A DNA stretch of 64,000 nt from positions 1,426,001-1,490,000 of the forward strand of contig JBANDB010000011.1 of NCBI GenBank assembly GCA_037576215.1, given 5' to 3'. Each line of letters begins with the position of its first letter. Within the stretch, counting starts at the first letter, position 1. Source of the stretch: Armillaria gallica. Taxonomy: Eukaryota > Basidiomycota > Agaricomycetes > Agaricales > Physalacriaceae. The notes under the pieces were generated by a model. That model was given only the letters and a program-made list of their open reading frames with translations. It did not search any database and was not told the DNA's origin. Positions 60,456-64,000 of this stretch are shown here, one piece after another. The position numbers and the translations under genes are program-made.

Positions 60456-60788
60456 ACAGCATGTCACATAAGTGAGCAAGAGCATCGCATGTACAGAGTG
60501 GCTCTTACCTGTCCCCGCTCCAAGAGGTTTTCAAGAAATTCTGAGATGAAATAAAGTCAGGCTCCAGTGTGACAAATATAAAATGAACCTCCTGCCCAGG
60601 TACCATGGCAGTCAAATGTCGTACTCGTATTTCCAGGCTCGAATATTCATAGCATGGCACGAGAATGGCACGGGACGTGGTACGGAGGCTCAGATCGGGA
60701 AATTGGACTGACGTGGAAGTTGAAACATAGGGGATGGCGATTGTGTAGGTAGGGTGACATGGTGGCAGAAAACAAATAGGTTGATGTT
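60456..60788. other. divergent region between the dioxygenase and KDZ genes
   Basis: About 330 bases separate the two oppositely transcribed genes, so they may share one promoter region. No TIR-like pair was found here. Confidence 0.5.
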
Positions 60789-63468
60789 ATGGTCTGGGTG
60801 AAAATTGAATCATCAAAGGCATGTGACTCTGCACTTCTCATGGAAATCAGAAATGGTCGACACATCAGAATTGATGGTCGTTGCCATGTCAGCACCTACA
60901 GTCAACGGTTGGAGTTACCTGACGATTTCGAGGTCATCGTGTCCCATGAAAGCTCATTATCAGCCAGTGGCCACTTAATCAAAAGGCCGTTATCTCCACA
61001 ACAAGGCCAGACAACCTGGGTGATGGGAGATAGCTGGGCACCCATCAATGACTCTACCCAAATCTTTTTGGACCCGATGGATTGTTGGTACGAGGAGGAA
61101 CTCAGTGTGGAAATCTATGAAAGCCGAATATTTAAACAAGCTGGCATCAACGAGCCTACACGGAAGGAGAAACGGAAAAGAACGAAAGTCTTGGTAAGTG
61201 GATTGGTTTGCTTTGCATCCAGATACTGACCTCTGAAAATAAATGGCCGCATAAGGTCTGGAAAGACCTGCACAGGCAGCAGTACCTTGACAAGTTGCTA
61301 CGATGTGGTAGTATATGTTGGTTGCGACGTAGACTGGTTGATGCGAGTCGTTGGCCAGCAGGAGTCGTGCAGCCGAGAATCCAAATGTAGTAGGCAATAC
61401 CTAGATAAATGTATTCAGTAACCAGAGAATAAAGGAAACTCACGATGCGCTATAACAGTGCTCAAGGCTCAATGCTCGAAACTCAGGTGGTGGGCAAAAG
61501 CAAGGGTTTATCTCCCAAGGTACATCTTGATAAGTACAGATAGGGGATAGCCGCACGCGTGCTCGTGCATCGCCAGGGCCCCGCTACAGCGTCCAATAAT
61601 ATAAATGATGAGAAAAGAAGTAAACAGTCCATTGAAAAGATAAAATCCATAGCTAGTCTTCAGCGTTGAACAACTGCCCCACCCAGGAGTAGCGCAACTA
61701 CGAATAGGGAGAGTACGCTGCCACCCTCAGCGTTGACAAACGGGTCGTCAATCCATTGTCATCTCGATCTCCAGCACAGTCCGAGATGATTACAGTTGCC
61801 GCGGCCTTGTCCTCGCGTCCGGTGTGTACAGTAGAATGGGATGGGGACAAGAAAAGGGATAATGAAGTTGGCATAGTGGCTAGGAGAGAATGAAACTGAG
61901 AAGAGTAAGTAAAAAAAAGGTATAACAGGACTATCAAACGACACCGTAGCCCAAACCGCTATTGTCCTTCAGATACGAGGCTCGATTGTCACTGAGGAGA
62001 GCTGTCAGTCATGCAGTATTGTGCCACGTCGATTGCATCATCGCCGGCTTGAGAATGTATTGGGAATATGATGATGACATCATTTAAGCCTCTATGCTCA
62101 AATGATGTCGCCGCAAGAAAGAATGGATCTGTAAGGGAGAAAGGGAAAGAAAGGGAGCATAGGATGATGAAGGAAAGAAGGAAAAGACTAGGAACCAGAA
62201 AAGGATGCATATGTCAGCACGTCTTGTGGCATCAATTCCACGAGCACGGCAACGCGTACTGCCACAACGATGCAAAGGGAGGGGCAAATACCGTCGTGAC
62301 AAATGCTGTCCTGATTGTGTCACGTGGTCTGGAAATGGCTCTGATGCCTTGCCCTCTCCGGAATTTAGGTGCTGCAACTGCTTCTTGGATGATCTCATTT
62401 GCATGTCCTGCTGTGTTTGACGCCATCATCGAGAACCTTTACACCAGATCCAGGTGAGATGTGCCATTGTTGTCTAGTGTGTTGCCAGCTAAATAATAGT
62501 AGCATTGGAATGGGGAGCACTTCAAGGCTGCTATGCTGAAGGAAATAGGCCTTTGTGTTCAATTGAACCACATGAGTATGTGATGCAGGTTCCCTATTGC
62601 TGGTCATCAAGAGTTCAAGGTCCTTCATGGAAACGGAGTACACCACATTGCCCTGGATTATTGCGGCTGCAAACAACAACTGCCCAAACATATTCAGCTT
62701 CTTCACCATGGCTGGTATCCTGCTAGTCAATGAGTGCCAAGGACTGCAGTGAGTTTTCAACTGCTTGAGTTCTTGCATCTCTTTTTGCTTTGCGTGAAGA
62801 CATCCGTATACGATGTTTACTGCACGCTGGAGAAACTGACCACAAATACAGGGATAGGTGTGCCAAAATCACGGTATAAGGCACTCATGTGAATGCTATT
62901 GCAGTGGCGGCATCTTAAGATGCTCAAGCACTGTGGGCGAGGCCACATTGATGATGGGGTGAGGACTACCAAGGATCATGACCTTGTGGTAATGTGTCCC
63001 TCTTGCCCATGGCCCGGATTCAACCTACCTGACAGATGGGAGCAGGTGCCACCCAAGATGCAGTGAGTAGTGTGACATGTTTTGCTGCATTGAGATTTAA
63101 CTTGGGCTTTCAGATTTTTATACATTCTGTTGATCTGTATGGATGCAAACTTTCGCTTGAAGAACCAAATGGTTTCATCGTACTCCTGGGATCCGGGACT
63201 GGGAATCAGATGGGGGTATTTTGTACTGAGGGCTCCATTTGAGATGTACATTCTTAATCATACTTCAGATGAGGACGTAAGTATTCAAGACACAATGTTC
63301 TATATGTGTTAACTATGTCGATAGATCAGTACTTGCATGGGATTTGCTGCTTTGGCAAAAGCGGATACAAAATTCTCAAAAGGTTTCCAATATACAGGGG
63401 TGGGGGCAGTTTCATGTGCATGTGGTGAATTTCTGATGCGGCTGGTAGATCTACATAAAGGAGAGAGG
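60789..63468 (+). pseudogene. KDZ (Kyakuja-Dileera-Zisupton) transposase, decayed and 3'-truncated
   Basis: Exons: 60789-61193, 61223-61303 plus 62267-62453 (split by an inserted element), 62503-63062, 63114-63276 and 63325-63468. Diagnostic blocks in order: DSWAPINDSTQIFLDP, WPHKVWKDLHRQQYLDKLLR, a Cys cluster (GRGKYRRDKCCPDC, FRCCNCFLDDLICMSCCV), HWNGEHFKAAMLKEIGLCVQ, LHGNGVHHIALDYCGC, LLHHGWYPAS, VYCTLEKLTTNTGI, LLQWRHLKMLKHCGRGH, MCPSCPWPGFNLPDRWE, the catalytic Asp block ICMDANFRLKN, DPGLGIRWGYFV and DISTCMGFAALAKADTKFSK. In-frame TGA codons lie at 62418, 62581, 62731 and 62890; each fits an expected Arg. The frame stops at 63468, before the last catalytic residues. KDZ transposases are RNase H-fold enzymes that cut and paste DNA. 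Confidence 0.93.
61304..62266. mobile_element. 963-bp element inserted in the KDZ gene
   Basis: The KDZ frame stops at KLLR and resumes with CKGRGKY when 61304-62266 and one ACGA copy are removed. ACGA flanks both sides (61300-61303, 62267-62270). The ends are imperfect inverted repeats of about 50 bp (TGTGGTAGTA at the left, reverse complement TGTGGCAGTA at the right). No transposase is encoded. TGT...ACA ends with a 4-bp duplication do not fit the common fungal hAT or Tc1 types. Confidence 0.8.
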
Positions 63469-64000
63469 GTACGTTGATGAGCCTAGACTTCCATGGCAAC
63501 GGCAACACCCAAAACTCGGAGAGAGCTTAGGCAATTAATGTAGCAACACAGCAATCAAGGCAATGTGTGTGCGAGTGGTTTGGTGCACCTCCATGCAGTC
63601 AATTCCCCAATAACGCAAGGTACACTGCGACTTTTCAGTCAGCAAAGTAGTACTCTTGGTCAAGGAGTACTAATAGACGTTGGCTGTAAGCCAGGAAGGA
63701 TCCTGATAAACAAGATGGGATGGAATCTGGTATGACTTGAATACCAAGAAACCGTGATAGAAACTGTGAAAATAGTCTAGAGACCACGAAAATGGGTCTA
63801 GAAATCGTAGCAATGGTTGAGAAAACGTGGGGAGGGAATAGAAGACATAGCAATGTGATAGAAATCATGGGGGAGGACGAGAAATCGTGTGGAAGGACTG
63901 GAAGATGTCGAAATAGCCTAGTAAACGTGGCTTCGGGGTGTACCTAATATTGTGAGTCGAAACAATAGCAATAAACATACAGAGACTGCAAGAAACTGGT
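63469..64000. other. no gene seen to window end
   Basis: The expected 3' exons of the KDZ gene are not found here. 63730-63960 contains loosely repeated GAAA(C/T)CGTG/GTAGAAAT-like words every 20-40 bases, possibly a decayed minisatellite. Confidence 0.4.

Noticed and set aside
1..64000. CRISPR arrays, prokaryotic operons or ribosome binding sites
   Set aside because: The sequence is clearly nuclear fungal DNA with spliceosomal introns; the regular repeats seen are coding stalk repeats or minisatellites.

Overview
The window is from a filamentous basidiomycete, most likely an Agaricomycete. Genes carry many short (about 47-65 nt) GT-AG introns with CTAAC-type branch points. The families are typical of that group: BTB and F-box proteins, cytochrome P450, an A-T-R NRPS-like reductase, a caspase-fold protein, KDZ transposons and a fungal TET/JBP-like dioxygenase. 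I cannot name the species.

Layout. (1) 0-9 kb: a tRNA, a four-exon BTB gene, a frameshifted P450 pseudogene, a 1.35-kb non-autonomous Tc1/mariner-like element and an F-box gene. (2) 9-32.4 kb: a tandem array of six paralogous genes, all on the minus strand. Each encodes a signal peptide, a Cys-rich ectodomain, a Ser/Thr-rich stalk, one membrane span and a cytosolic tail that normally ends in a PPxY motif. I worked out the nine-exon structure of copy 2 base by base (334 aa, phases agree throughout). The spacers are built from shared modules and hold insertions: a PWWP/TFIIS-N-like gene relic, an SDR pseudogene and a 165-bp MITE. (3) 33.5-45.4 kb: a second tRNA, then an intact 1000-aa NRPS-like reductase and an intact 716-aa caspase-domain protein. 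A decayed duplicate of this gene pair follows directly. (4) 45.4-64 kb: a more AT-rich, repeat-rich region starting exactly where the second caspase copy is cut. It holds broken genes of multicopy agaricomycete families, a near-palindromic hAT-type MITE that splits one of them, and an RNase H1-N-like protein. It ends with a divergent pair: a decayed TET/JBP-type dioxygenase gene and a decayed KDZ transposase gene, the latter split by a 963-bp insertion.

How the parts relate. The left two thirds is host sequence shaped by tandem duplication (6x membrane protein; 2x reductase plus caspase). The right third is mobile DNA and its cargo. Internal stops in the mobile part are mostly TGA where I expect Arg, as if CGA had become TGA, which fits deamination of methylated CpG or a RIP-like process. 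This is notable next to a TET/JBP gene, a family that oxidises 5-methylcytosine. Function calls rest on motifs I could read; no search was run.
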